A stretch of DNA of 17,730 nt from Bacillota bacterium. GTDB taxonomy: Bacteria > Bacillota > Clostridia > Clostridiales > Clostridiaceae. Position 1 is the stretch's first letter. Every line of letters starts with the position of its first letter. Shown piece after piece: positions 1 through 7,779 of the stretch. The position numbers and the translations under genes are program-made. The notes under the pieces are model-generated. The model ran no database searches. It was given only the letters and a program-made list of their open reading frames with translations, and was not told where the DNA came from. The DNA lies in assembly GCA_023424785.1 (NCBI GenBank), contig JAFADP010000086.1, positions 1 to 17,730 on the forward strand, given 5' to 3'.

Positions 1-1737
1 GGAAAATCAATTAATGGAATAATTGTTTCTCCAGATACAAAAAGATATTATCCAAATGGTAACTTTTTAGCTCATGTTTTAGGAACTACTAATTCAGATG
101 GTGATGGACTAACAGGTATAGAACTTGAATATAATACTGAATTATCTGGAATTCCAGGAGTTAAGATGGCAGAGCTAGATGCTTATGATAGAGATTTACC
201 ATATACAATATCACAATACACATCACCTATAAATGGTAGCAATGTAAAGTTAACTATAGATAATAATATTCAATACTTTGCAGAAAAGGTAGCACAAACA
301 TGTTATGAAGATAATCAGGCAGCTGCTGTATCAGTACTTGTAATGAATCCTGAAAATGGTGAAGTATTGGCTATGGTTAATAAACCAGATTTTGATCCTA
401 ATAATCCTCAACAAGGTATTGAAAACTTTACAGGTGAAACTGATATGGAAAAGCTTCAAAAGATGTGGAGAAACAGATTAGTAAATGATACATTTGAACC
501 TGGTTCTATATTTAAGGTTGCTACTGCACTTACAGCTATTGAAGAAGGGGTAGTTCCTGAAGGACATACATTTACTTGTACGGGAAGTATGGTTGTTGGC
601 GGAAGAACAATAAAGTGTGCAAAAACCACAGGACATGGAGTACAAACTTTCCCAGAAATAATTCAAAACTCATGTAATCCTGGATTTATGCAACTTGGAG
701 AAATGATAGGTAAAGAAAAGTTATGTGAATATATTAAAAAGTTTGGCTTTGGACAATTAACAGGTATTGATTTACCAGGAGAAGCAACAGGGATTGTAAA
801 GTCTGTTGATAAAATTTCTGTAACAGATCTTGCAACAATATCTTTTGGTCAAACTAATACTGTAAACTCAGTACAGTATATGGCTCTTTTTAATGCAGTT
901 GCAAATGGAGGTACATGGATTCAACCTCATGTAATGAAAGAGATATCTCATGAAGATGAAAATGGTACAGAGGTAACTGATAGAAAATTTAAAGCAGAAA
1001 CTAGGGAAATAGCTAGCGAGGAGCAAACAGCACAATTAAGATCATATCTTGAGAATGTTGTTACTAATGGGTCTGGTGCAGCTACATTTATTGAAGGATA
1101 TCATATAGCTGGTAAGACAGGAACAGCTCAAAAAGTTATAAATGGTGTTTACCAAGGTGGAAAATATATTTCTTCTTTCGTAGGAATGGCACCAGCAGAT
1201 GATCCTAAAGTTACAATAATGATTACTGTTGACGAACCTGGAACAGGATTATACTATGCAGGTCAAGTAGCAGTTCCATATGCTAAAACATTATTTACTG
1301 ATATATTTAACTATATGGAAAGTAAGTTCTCTGATGAAAATGAAAGCTCTATAGTTAGAGAAACAATAATTCCAGAAGTAAGAGGATTAAGTGTTCAAGA
1401 GGCTAAAAAGTTATTATTAGATTCAAATTTAGAAGTTGATGTAATTGGTGAAGGATTAATTGTTAAATCCGTAACTCCTTATCCAGGATATTCTGTTAAA
1501 GAAGGGGCAAAGATAACTATTAATACACAAGAAGGTAATGGAAATAGTAATAAAGTTATAATGCCAGATTTAAGTGGATATTCATTAGAAAGTGCAAGAA
1601 GTCTTTTAGATGGTTTGGGAATTAAATATGATATTTCAGGATCAGGTGTAATTCATAAACAAAGTGTACCTGCTGGAGAACTGGTAGAAAGAGGAACAAC
1701 TGCTAAGTTAGAATTAAAGTCTGATTTTGAAGATTAG
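1..1737 (+). CDS. spoVD: Class B penicillin-binding protein with two PASTA domains, SpoVD/FtsI type (5' end missing)
   Basis: This is the last 578 residues of a membrane-anchored peptidoglycan transpeptidase that cross-links stem peptides in septal or spore-cortex wall. The frame is open from base 1, so the N-terminal anchor and part of the dimerisation domain lie upstream. The transpeptidase signatures are intact: SIFK (catalytic Ser codon 505-507), SCN (670-678) and KTG (1114-1122). Two PASTA repeats follow, at about fragment residues 456-512 and 519-578, each starting with an I/V-x-P-D/E-L/V-x-G type motif. In B. subtilis SpoVD has one PASTA domain and the division enzyme Pbp2B has two, so domain count alone does not settle the role. 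The position directly before murE is that of spoVD. The family assignment is certain; sporulation-specific versus vegetative division role is an inference. It ends 54 nt before murE. Confidence 0.88.
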   Translation, partial: GKSINGIIVSPDTKRYYPNGNFLAHVLGTTNSDGDGLTGIELEYNTELSGIPGVKMAELDAYDRDLPYTISQYTSPINGSNVKLTIDNNIQYFAEKVAQTCYEDNQAAAVSVLVMNPENGEVLAMVNKPDFDPNNPQQGIENFTGETDMEKLQKMWRNRLVNDTFEPGSIFKVATALTAIEEGVVPEGHTFTCTGSMVVGGRTIKCAKTTGHGVQTFPEIIQNSCNPGFMQLGEMIGKEKLCEYIKKFGFGQLTGIDLPGEATGIVKSVDKISVTDLATISFGQTNTVNSVQYMALFNAVANGGTWIQPHVMKEISHEDENGTEVTDRKFKAETREIASEEQTAQLRSYLENVVTNGSGAATFIEGYHIAGKTGTAQKVINGVYQGGKYISSFVGMAPADDPKVTIMITVDEPGTGLYYAGQVAVPYAKTLFTDIFNYMESKFSDENESSIVRETIIPEVRGLSVQEAKKLLLDSNLEVDVIGEGLIVKSVTPYPGYSVKEGAKITINTQEGNGNSNKVIMPDLSGYSLESARSLLDGLGIKYDISGSGVIHKQSVPAGELVERGTTAKLELKSDFED

Positions 1738-1791
1738 TTATTAGAAATAGTGTATAATGTAGTTAATAAAAAATGAAGTAGGTGTTTAATT

Positions 1792-3252
1792 ATGATATTA
1801 AAAGAATTATTAAATGGATTAGATTATGACGTATTACAAGGAAGTGTAGATCTTGATATACAAAATGTTAGCTATGACAGTAGAACTGTAGAAGAAGGTA
1901 GCATGTTTGTATGTATAAAGGGATTTCAATCAGATGGACATAAATATGCACAAGCTTCTATAGATAAGGGTGCTAGTGTAATAGTATGTCAAGATAATAT
2001 TGAAACAGAAAATAAAGATGTTACTGTTATAAAGATAGGAGATACAAGAAAAGCATTAGCTATAATTGGGTCAAATTTATATGATAATCCAAGTAAGAAA
2101 ATGAAGATTATAGGTGTTACAGGAACTAATGGTAAGACAACAACTGCATTAATGATAAAAACTATTTTAGAGGCTGAAGGTAAAAAAGTAGGGCTTATAG
2201 GAACTATAGCAAACTATATAGGAAAAGAAGCTTTAGAAACAGAAAGAACTACACCTGAATCTTTAGAACTACAAAAACTATTTAGTGAAATGGTTGCAAA
2301 AGGTTGTGAATATTGTGTAATGGAAGTATCATCACACTCTTTAGATTTAGATAGAGTTTATGGAGTAGAGTTTGAAGTTGGAATATTTACTAACTTAACA
2401 AGAGATCATTTAGATTTCCATAAAACATTTGAAAATTACTACAAAGCAAAATATAAGCTTTTTGAAAGAAGTAATATAAAAGTAGTAAATATTGATGATG
2501 AGTATGGAAAAAGAGTAGTTGAAGATTTAAATAATTCAAATGAAACAAATATATATACTTACTCTATAAAGAGTGAAAGTGATTTTAAGGCTTATGATGA
2601 AGTATGTGAAAGTAAACATATAGCATTTAAAATTAAATTAAATAACAATACTGAAAACTTTATAGTAGGTCTTCCAGGAGAATTCAATATATATAATTCT
2701 TTAGGTGCAATAGGAGCTACATTAAATTTAGGAATATCACTTGAAAGTGTAAAGAAAGGTATAGAAGAAGTTGTTGTTCCTGGAAGAAGTGAAATGGTAG
2801 GGAAAAAATATAATCTTCCTTATACTATAATCTTAGATTATGCTCATACTCCAGATGGATTAGATAATATCTTAAAGACAGCAAGAGGATTTACTAAGAA
2901 TAGATTAATATCTGTATTTGGATGTGGTGGAGATAGAGATAGGGTTAAGAGACCTCAAATGGGAAAAATAGCTTCAGATTTATCAGATATAGCAATAGTT
3001 ACATCTGATAATCCAAGAACTGAAGATCCTATGTTTATAATTAACGAAATTTTAGGTGGTATAGAAAAAGAAAACTATGAAGTTATAGAAAACAGAAAAG
3101 ATGCTATTAAAAGAGCTATAGAAATAGCAGAAGCTGGAGATGTAATTGTAATAGCAGGTAAGGGGCATGAAACTTATCAAATATTAAATACAGGTAAGAT
3201 TCACTTTGATGAAAGAGAAGTTGTAGATGATATTTTAAAGGATATGTTTTAA
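1792..3252 (+). CDS. murE: UDP-MurNAc-L-Ala-D-Glu:meso-diaminopimelate ligase
   Basis: This cytoplasmic ATP-dependent Mur ligase adds the third stem-peptide residue to UDP-MurNAc-L-Ala-D-Glu. At 486 residues it has the usual length. The ATP-binding loop GVTGTNGKTTT is at about residues 108-118. A DHLD motif lies at 205-208, and the lysine expected to be carbamylated is in the AKYKLF stretch (Lys220). SDNPRTEDP at about 405-413 contains DNPR, the signature of meso-diaminopimelate rather than lysine specificity, so the wall should be of the DAP type. The ATG at 1792 has an AGGTG ribosome binding site at about 1780-1784. It sits between the class B PBP and murF in the same order as in other Firmicute dcw clusters. 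A 78-nt gap to murF holds two palindromes. Confidence 0.96.
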   Translation: MILKELLNGLDYDVLQGSVDLDIQNVSYDSRTVEEGSMFVCIKGFQSDGHKYAQASIDKGASVIVCQDNIETENKDVTVIKIGDTRKALAIIGSNLYDNPSKKMKIIGVTGTNGKTTTALMIKTILEAEGKKVGLIGTIANYIGKEALETERTTPESLELQKLFSEMVAKGCEYCVMEVSSHSLDLDRVYGVEFEVGIFTNLTRDHLDFHKTFENYYKAKYKLFERSNIKVVNIDDEYGKRVVEDLNNSNETNIYTYSIKSESDFKAYDEVCESKHIAFKIKLNNNTENFIVGLPGEFNIYNSLGAIGATLNLGISLESVKKGIEEVVVPGRSEMVGKKYNLPYTIILDYAHTPDGLDNILKTARGFTKNRLISVFGCGGDRDRVKRPQMGKIASDLSDIAIVTSDNPRTEDPMFIINEILGGIEKENYEVIENRKDAIKRAIEIAEAGDVIVIAGKGHETYQILNTGKIHFDEREVVDDILKDMF

Positions 3253-3264
3253 TATATATTAAAA
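3247..3264. repeat. 18-bp AT-only palindrome over the murE stop codon
   Basis: TTTTAATATATATTAAAA is a perfect palindrome that includes the murE stop codon. It contains no G or C, so chance occurrence in this AT-rich genome is plausible. It is recorded because it stands directly before a stronger inverted repeat in the same gap. Confidence 0.5.
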
Positions 3265-3274
3265 TTATGATACT

Positions 3275-3315
3275 ATAATATGTGGAATACTGTTTAATGG
3301 TATTCCACATATTAT
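3275..3315. repeat. Perfect 16-bp inverted repeat (hairpin) between murE and murF
   Basis: Arms 3275-3290 and 3300-3315 are perfectly complementary over 16 bp, around a 9-nt loop (TGTTTAATG). The core is TGTGGAATAC / GTATTCCACA. No T-run follows on the + strand, so it is not a canonical intrinsic terminator for murE. The hairpin ends about 12 nt before the murF ribosome binding site, leaving that site exposed. Possible roles are an mRNA stability or processing hairpin, a weak attenuator that sets the murE:murF ratio, or a DNA-binding site. The structure is seen directly; the role is unknown. Confidence 0.8.
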
Positions 3316-3339
3316 TGAAAAGAATAAGAGGTGGAATTA

Positions 3340-4704
3340 GTGGAGTTAAGCTTTAAAGAAATAGTGGATTCTATAGATGGAAAAGTTATAATTCAAGGTG
3401 AAAATAAAGAATTTAATAAGATTTGTACAGATACAAGAAAGATAGAAAAAAATAATATATTCTTAGCATTAAAAGGTGAAAGATTTAATGGTAATAAATA
3501 TGCTAAAGCAGCTTTAGAAAAAGGAGCATCTATAGCAATAATAGATGAAGAAATAGAAGACTTAGAGGAATGCAATGGCTTAGGGACTATAATTAAAGTC
3601 AATAATGGAAATGAAGCGCTATTATCAATTGCAAAATATTATAGAGAAAAACTTGGGTTAAAGGTTATAGGCATAACTGGATCTACAGGAAAGACATCTA
3701 CAAAGGATGTTTTAGCAAGCTTTTTAAGTGAAAAATATAAGGTTTTTAAGACAAAAGGAAACTTTAATAATCATATAGGATTGCCTCTTATGATCTTAGA
3801 ATTAGATTCAAGTTATGATGTGGCAGTTTTAGAAATGGGTATGAGTAATTTAGGTGAAATACATACATTAGCTAATTGTGCAAGACCTGATATTGCATTG
3901 ATAACTAATATAGGTTTATCTCATATAGAGAACTTAAAAACAAGAGAAAATATTTTAAAAGCAAAAATGGAGATAACCGACTTCTTTAATGAAAATAATG
4001 TTCTTATAGTTAATGGAGAAGATGAATATTTATCTAAAATAGAAAATAAAAATTATAAAGTCTTAAAAGTTGGTTACAATAAAAGTTTTGATTTTGTTGG
4101 AAAAGAAATTGAACTAGATGATAATAAAACCTCTTTTACAGCTATATCAAAAAATGAAGAGTGTAGATTTGATTTACCTATGGTAGGTGCACATAATGTA
4201 TTAAACTCTCTTTTAGGAATAGCAGCAAGTAATGAGTTAAATGTAAAGCTTCAAGATATGAAGCATGGATTAAGTAATATTGAAGCAACTTCAATGAGAT
4301 TAGAATTTATAAACGCAAATAATTTTGAAATAATAAATGATTGCTATAATGCAAGTCCAGATTCAATGAAGGCTGCTATTGATGTATTGAAAAGTCGTAA
4401 GGGAAAAAGAAAGGTTGCTATTCTAGGAACTATGAATGAACTAGGAAGTGAGGCATATAATGCTCATAAAGAAGTGGGAGAATATGCAAAAAATAAAGTG
4501 GATTTATTAATAACTACTGGAGAGTTTGAAGATGCATACAAAAGTGGTTTTGAAAATGAGAGTATTAGAATATATAATACTAAAGAGAATTTAATTAATG
4601 ATCTTAAAAATGTTATACAAAAAGAAGATACAGTATTAGTAAAAGCATCTAGAGGTATAAAATTTGAAGATATAGTAAAAGCATTAGAAGAGATAAACGT
4701 ATAA
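3340..4704 (+). CDS. murF: UDP-MurNAc-tripeptide:D-Ala-D-Ala ligase
   Basis: This cytoplasmic ATP-dependent Mur ligase adds D-Ala-D-Ala to UDP-MurNAc-tripeptide, giving the pentapeptide used by MraY. The ATP loop GITGSTGKTSTKD lies at about residues 111-123 of 454. NFNNHIGLPL and EMGMSNLGEI follow, and the C-terminal domain has NDCYNASPDSM, the MurF form of the conserved asparagine/aspartate motif. I chose the GTG at 3340. The purine stretch GAGGTG at 3328-3333 is a good Shine-Dalgarno sequence 6 nt before it, whereas an in-frame GTG at 3331 lies inside that same sequence and has no good site of its own. The product then begins MELSFKEIVDSI. The gene is in the murE-murF-mraY order of dcw clusters; mraY starts 40 nt downstream. 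Confidence 0.95.
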   Translation: MELSFKEIVDSIDGKVIIQGENKEFNKICTDTRKIEKNNIFLALKGERFNGNKYAKAALEKGASIAIIDEEIEDLEECNGLGTIIKVNNGNEALLSIAKYYREKLGLKVIGITGSTGKTSTKDVLASFLSEKYKVFKTKGNFNNHIGLPLMILELDSSYDVAVLEMGMSNLGEIHTLANCARPDIALITNIGLSHIENLKTRENILKAKMEITDFFNENNVLIVNGEDEYLSKIENKNYKVLKVGYNKSFDFVGKEIELDDNKTSFTAISKNEECRFDLPMVGAHNVLNSLLGIAASNELNVKLQDMKHGLSNIEATSMRLEFINANNFEIINDCYNASPDSMKAAIDVLKSRKGKRKVAILGTMNELGSEAYNAHKEVGEYAKNKVDLLITTGEFEDAYKSGFENESIRIYNTKENLINDLKNVIQKEDTVLVKASRGIKFEDIVKALEEINV

Positions 4705-4744
4705 AAAGGAGGGATTCTGCCGATTTTTAAAGGCAGTAAGAAGT
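4705..4744 (+). promoter_or_regulatory. Unusual mraY leader: Shine-Dalgarno separated from the start by a hairpin
   Basis: The strong Shine-Dalgarno sequence AAAGGAGGG (4705-4713) begins right after the murF stop codon. Its GGAGG core ends 32 nt before the mraY ATG, far beyond the normal 5-10 nt. Between them a 5-bp G+C-rich stem, CTGCC (4717-4721) with GGCAG (4732-4736), closes a 10-nt loop. Folding this hairpin would bring the GGAGG core to an effective spacing of about 12 nt. No ATG, GTG or TTG in the mraY frame lies nearer the Shine-Dalgarno sequence, and only a weak AAG/GAAG purine run is close to the ATG. Confidence 0.6.
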
Positions 4745-5716
4745 ATGATAACATTAGATGGATTTATAAATAGTAAAATAGTATTAGCATTTATATCGTC
4801 TTTATTAATTGCATTATTATTAGGGCCATTAATAATACCAATGCTACACAAATTAAAGTTTGGACAAAATATAAGAAAGTTAGGACCACAAAGTCACTTG
4901 AAAAAAGCTGGGACACCAACAATAGGAGGACTTATCTTTATAACATCTACATTAGTTGCTATGATTGTAACTGGTAATAAGTTTACAGATGAAGGTATGG
5001 CTGTAATGTATGGTATGCTTGCTTTTGGATTAATCGGATTTTTAGATGACTTATTAAAAATAATTCATAAAGATAACGAAGGACTTACATCAATACAAAA
5101 ATTTGTTCTTCAAATATTATTTTCTTTAGGTGCAGCATATTATGGATATACAACTATAGGAACAGAAATAGTTATACCATTTGTAAATAAAACTATAGAT
5201 TTAGGATGGATATTAATTCCATTTGTTATATTCTATTTTGCAGCATTAACTAATGCAGTTAACTTAACAGATGGTTTAGATGGATTAAATACTTCTGTAA
5301 CAATAATAGTAATGGCATTCTTCAGTATTGTATCATTTAGTACAGGACATAAAAGTGTTGCAGTTTTCTGTGTAGCTTTAGTAGGAGGATTAATAGGATT
5401 CTTAAAGTATAATGCATATCCAGCTAAAGTTTTTATGGGAGATACAGGGTCACTTGCACTTGGTGGAGCACTTTCTATGATTGTACTTGTATTAAAAAAT
5501 CCATTATTGGTTATTATAGTAGGTGGAATATATGTATTAGAAACTGTTTCAGTAGTAATACAAGTAACTTATTATAAGAGAACTAAGAAGAGATTCTTCA
5601 AAATGGCACCAATTCATCACCATTTTGAACAACTAGGATGGTCAGAAGTGAAGATAGTAACAATATTTTCACTAATAACATTAATTTTATGTATTATAGG
5701 TGTTATTTCTCTTTAG
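4745..5716 (+). CDS. mraY: Phospho-MurNAc-pentapeptide transferase (lipid I synthase)
   Basis: This integral membrane enzyme transfers phospho-MurNAc-pentapeptide from UDP to undecaprenyl phosphate, making lipid I on the inner face of the membrane. The 323 residues match the length of Firmicute MraY, with about ten hydrophobic segments. Conserved sites are visible: GPxSHxKKxGTPTxGG-like sequence at about 47-62, the Asp pair at 101-102 in FLDDLLK, NLTDGLDGL at 173-181, MGDTGS at 231-236, and the MAPIHHHFE histidine motif at 287-295. The N-terminus aligns with family members from the ATG at 4745, which is why I keep this start despite its distant ribosome binding site. It lies between murF and the SEDS gene; murD, which follows mraY in many genomes, is absent here. 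Confidence 0.96.
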   Translation: MITLDGFINSKIVLAFISSLLIALLLGPLIIPMLHKLKFGQNIRKLGPQSHLKKAGTPTIGGLIFITSTLVAMIVTGNKFTDEGMAVMYGMLAFGLIGFLDDLLKIIHKDNEGLTSIQKFVLQILFSLGAAYYGYTTIGTEIVIPFVNKTIDLGWILIPFVIFYFAALTNAVNLTDGLDGLNTSVTIIVMAFFSIVSFSTGHKSVAVFCVALVGGLIGFLKYNAYPAKVFMGDTGSLALGGALSMIVLVLKNPLLVIIVGGIYVLETVSVVIQVTYYKRTKKRFFKMAPIHHHFEQLGWSEVKIVTIFSLITLILCIIGVISL

Positions 5717-5738
5717 CTAAATAATTGGAGGCTTTTAG

Positions 5739-6860
5739 ATGGAAAAGATTAAAAAAAAGAAGGGGAATAAAGGAAGCATTGATTATGTAGTGTTTTTTTC
5801 AGTAATGATATTAATTGTTATAGGTATTGTTATGGTGTATTCTGCAAGTTCATATTATTCATTATACTATAATAATGATAGTACAGTTTTTTTAAAGAAG
5901 GAATTATTTGCTGTAGTAGCAGGAACAGTAGCATTATTATTTTTTATGAATTTTGATTATCATAAATTAAAAAGATACACAGCTCCATTAATGCTTGCAT
6001 TAATACCATTGCTTTTAATTGTTCGTTTATTTCCTGATACAAATGGAGCACATAGATGGATTAAGATAGGACCGCTGTCATTTCAACCTTCAGAATTAGC
6101 AAAGTATGCAGTTGTTATGTTTTTAGCCATGAGTCTATCAGCAAGAGGAGAAGCTATAAAAAATTTCTGGAGTGGTGTAATTATTTATTTAGCTATAGCA
6201 GCATTGTATGCAGGAATTATAGTTGTATGGCAAAGTAACCTTAGTATAGGAGCTATTATTATGATGGTTACTGTAGTTATGCTGTTTGTAGCAGGGGCAA
6301 AAATAAAGCACCTCATGGGAATAGGAGCAGCATTAGTAGGAGCCGTTGCAGCAGCTATTTTCTTAGAACCTTACAGAATGGCTAGATTCACTAATTTTAC
6401 AAACCCATGGAAGGATGCGTCAGGTGATGGATATCAATTAATACAATCTCTATATGCATTTGGATCTGGTGGATTAACTGGATTAGGTCTTGGGCAGTCA
6501 AGACAAAAAACATTATATATGCCAGAACCTCATACGGATTTTATTTTTTCCATAATAGGAGAAGAAATAGGACTTATAGGATGCTTAGGGATAATGTTGG
6601 TATTTTCTATACTTATATGGAAAGGGGTTACCGTGGCGTTAACTGCTAAAGATACTTATGGATCATTTTTAGCAATGGGAATAATATCAATTATTGCATT
6701 ACAAGTAATAGTAAACATAGCAGTTGTTACAGGGTCTATGCCTGTAACAGGAGTTCCATTACCTTTTATAAGTTATGGAGGAACTTCACTCTCTATAACT
6801 ATGGGAGCTATGGGAATTCTACTCAATATTTCACGACAGAGGTCAAGAAAAAGAATTTAA
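5739..6860 (+). CDS. spoVE: SEDS-family peptidoglycan glycosyltransferase, SpoVE/FtsW type
   Basis: This is a polytopic membrane protein of the SEDS family, which polymerises lipid II glycan strands together with a partner class B PBP such as the one at the window start. The 373 residues contain about ten membrane segments. Family signatures are HRWIKIGPLSFQPSELAK (about 105-122), GDGYQLIQSLYAFGSGGLTGLGLGQSRQK (about 229-257), PEPHTDFIFSIIGEE (263-276; Asp267 aligns with the catalytic Asp of FtsW) and PFISYGGTS near 342-350. The usual QPDLGT stretch reads QSNLSIG (165-171), so the conserved Pro-Asp is missing. The start has GGAGG at 5727-5731, 7 nt before the ATG. Sequence alone does not separate cortex-specific SpoVE from divisome FtsW. 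A terminator follows, ending this operon. Confidence 0.9.
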   Translation: MEKIKKKKGNKGSIDYVVFFSVMILIVIGIVMVYSASSYYSLYYNNDSTVFLKKELFAVVAGTVALLFFMNFDYHKLKRYTAPLMLALIPLLLIVRLFPDTNGAHRWIKIGPLSFQPSELAKYAVVMFLAMSLSARGEAIKNFWSGVIIYLAIAALYAGIIVVWQSNLSIGAIIMMVTVVMLFVAGAKIKHLMGIGAALVGAVAAAIFLEPYRMARFTNFTNPWKDASGDGYQLIQSLYAFGSGGLTGLGLGQSRQKTLYMPEPHTDFIFSIIGEEIGLIGCLGIMLVFSILIWKGVTVALTAKDTYGSFLAMGIISIIALQVIVNIAVVTGSMPVTGVPLPFISYGGTSLSITMGAMGILLNISRQRSRKRI

Positions 6861-6873
6861 ATATACAAATCTT

Positions 6874-6912
6874 AAAAACCATTAAATTATTTTGAATAAT
6901 TTAATGGTTTTT
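6874..6912 (+). terminator. Intrinsic terminator after the SEDS gene
   Basis: An 18-bp perfect stem (6874-6891 with 6895-6912) has a 3-nt loop. The left arm starts with A5 and the right arm ends with T5 (ATTTAATGGTTTTT core), so it could work in both directions. It separates the precursor-synthesis genes from the divIB operon. Confidence 0.85.
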
Positions 6913-6955
6913 GCATTAAAAGTTAAAATTTTTTAATGAATTATATTAAATAAAA

Positions 6956-6999
6956 TGATATTATAAAAGTAGTATTAAAATTAAATAAAAATATATAAT
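6956..6999 (+). promoter_or_regulatory. Candidate promoter(s) for the divIB operon
   Basis: The 106-nt AT-rich region between the terminator and divIB has an extended -10 element, TGATATTAT (6956-6964), and a perfect TATAAT at 6994-6999. Neither has a good -35 at 16-18 bp; the best for the first is ATGAAT at 6936-6941. A promoter is expected here because a strong terminator lies upstream, but which box is used cannot be decided. Confidence 0.35.
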
Positions 7000-7018
7000 A
7001 GAAATTAGGTAAAAGTAT

Positions 7019-7765
7019 ATGAAAAAAATTACGAATAAATACATTTTAAAAGCAAGAAGAAAGAGAATATTAAAGAGAATTTTTATAGTAATAATACTTT
7101 TTATTATTGTTGGAGTATTTATTATTAATAAGACAGATATATTTCTTATTGATAAGGTAGTGTGTACAGGAGATAATCTTTTAACTAAAGAGTATATATT
7201 AGATAAAGCGGAAAATTTAAAAGGAGAAAATATATTTTACATAAATAAAGAAAGTATTATTAAAGATATAAAAAGAAATCCATATGTTAAAGAATTAACT
7301 ATAAAAAGAGTTTATCCTAATAAAGTGGAATTAAACGTTAAAGAAGCAAAGGGCTTATATTATATAAATATTAATGAGAGTTATGGAATTATAAGTAGTT
7401 CATTAATTTTACTAGAGGAAGTAGATTCTATAGAAGGTAGAGGGCTTATAGAATTACGAGGAGTTAATGTAGAAAATCTTAAGCTTGGCGATAAGATAAT
7501 TGAAAATAGTAATATAGAAACAGTAGTAGAAAAGTTTTACGATATGGAGCAAGTAATAAAAGAAAATGGAGAAGACTTTTCAATAACAGCTTTAGATATA
7601 TCTAATATAACTCATTTAAAAGCATATATAGGAAATATAGAAATATTATTAGGTACTGATGAAAATATATTTAAAAAGATGAGTGATGCTGTTCAGATTT
7701 ATAAAAATTTTGAAGTTACGGAAAAGATAGATGTAAGTTTTAATGGAACACCAGATTATAAGTAA
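7019..7765 (+). CDS. divIB: Cell division protein DivIB/FtsQ
   Basis: This bitopic divisome protein would work with DivIC/FtsB and FtsL outside the membrane to control septal wall synthesis. Of 248 residues, 1-20 are strongly basic and cytoplasmic, 21-37 form one membrane segment, and 42-111 form the POTRA domain, with the characteristic pattern VVCTGDNLLTKEYIL, GENIFYIN, and NPYVKELTIKRVYPNKVELNVKE. The remaining region fits the FtsQ/DivIB beta domain. Its length is near that of B. subtilis DivIB. The ATG has only a modest ribosome binding site (TTAGGT, 7005-7010), so translation may be weak compared with the genes after it. It is first in the second operon, 14 nt before the DUF881 gene. divIC and ftsL are not in the window. 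Confidence 0.9.
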   Translation: MKKITNKYILKARRKRILKRIFIVIILFIIVGVFIINKTDIFLIDKVVCTGDNLLTKEYILDKAENLKGENIFYINKESIIKDIKRNPYVKELTIKRVYPNKVELNVKEAKGLYYININESYGIISSSLILLEEVDSIEGRGLIELRGVNVENLKLGDKIIENSNIETVVEKFYDMEQVIKENGEDFSITALDISNITHLKAYIGNIEILLGTDENIFKKMSDAVQIYKNFEVTEKIDVSFNGTPDYK

Positions 7766-7779
7766 TTAGGAGGATATAT

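Noticed and set aside
1753..1758. Perfect TATAAT in the gap before murE as an internal promoter
   Set aside because: The nearest -35-like sequence (TTGAAG, 1727-1732) is 20 bp away and nothing better exists at 16-18 bp. Chance TATAAT is frequent in such AT-rich DNA.
3331..3339. GTG at 3331 as the murF start
   Set aside because: It lies within the GAGGTGG Shine-Dalgarno stretch that correctly serves GTG 3340 and has no good site of its own.
4714..4744. Start of mraY at a non-standard codon closer to the GGAGG
   Set aside because: In-frame codons between the Shine-Dalgarno sequence and ATG 4745 include no ATG, GTG or TTG, and the family-typical N-terminus begins at 4745.
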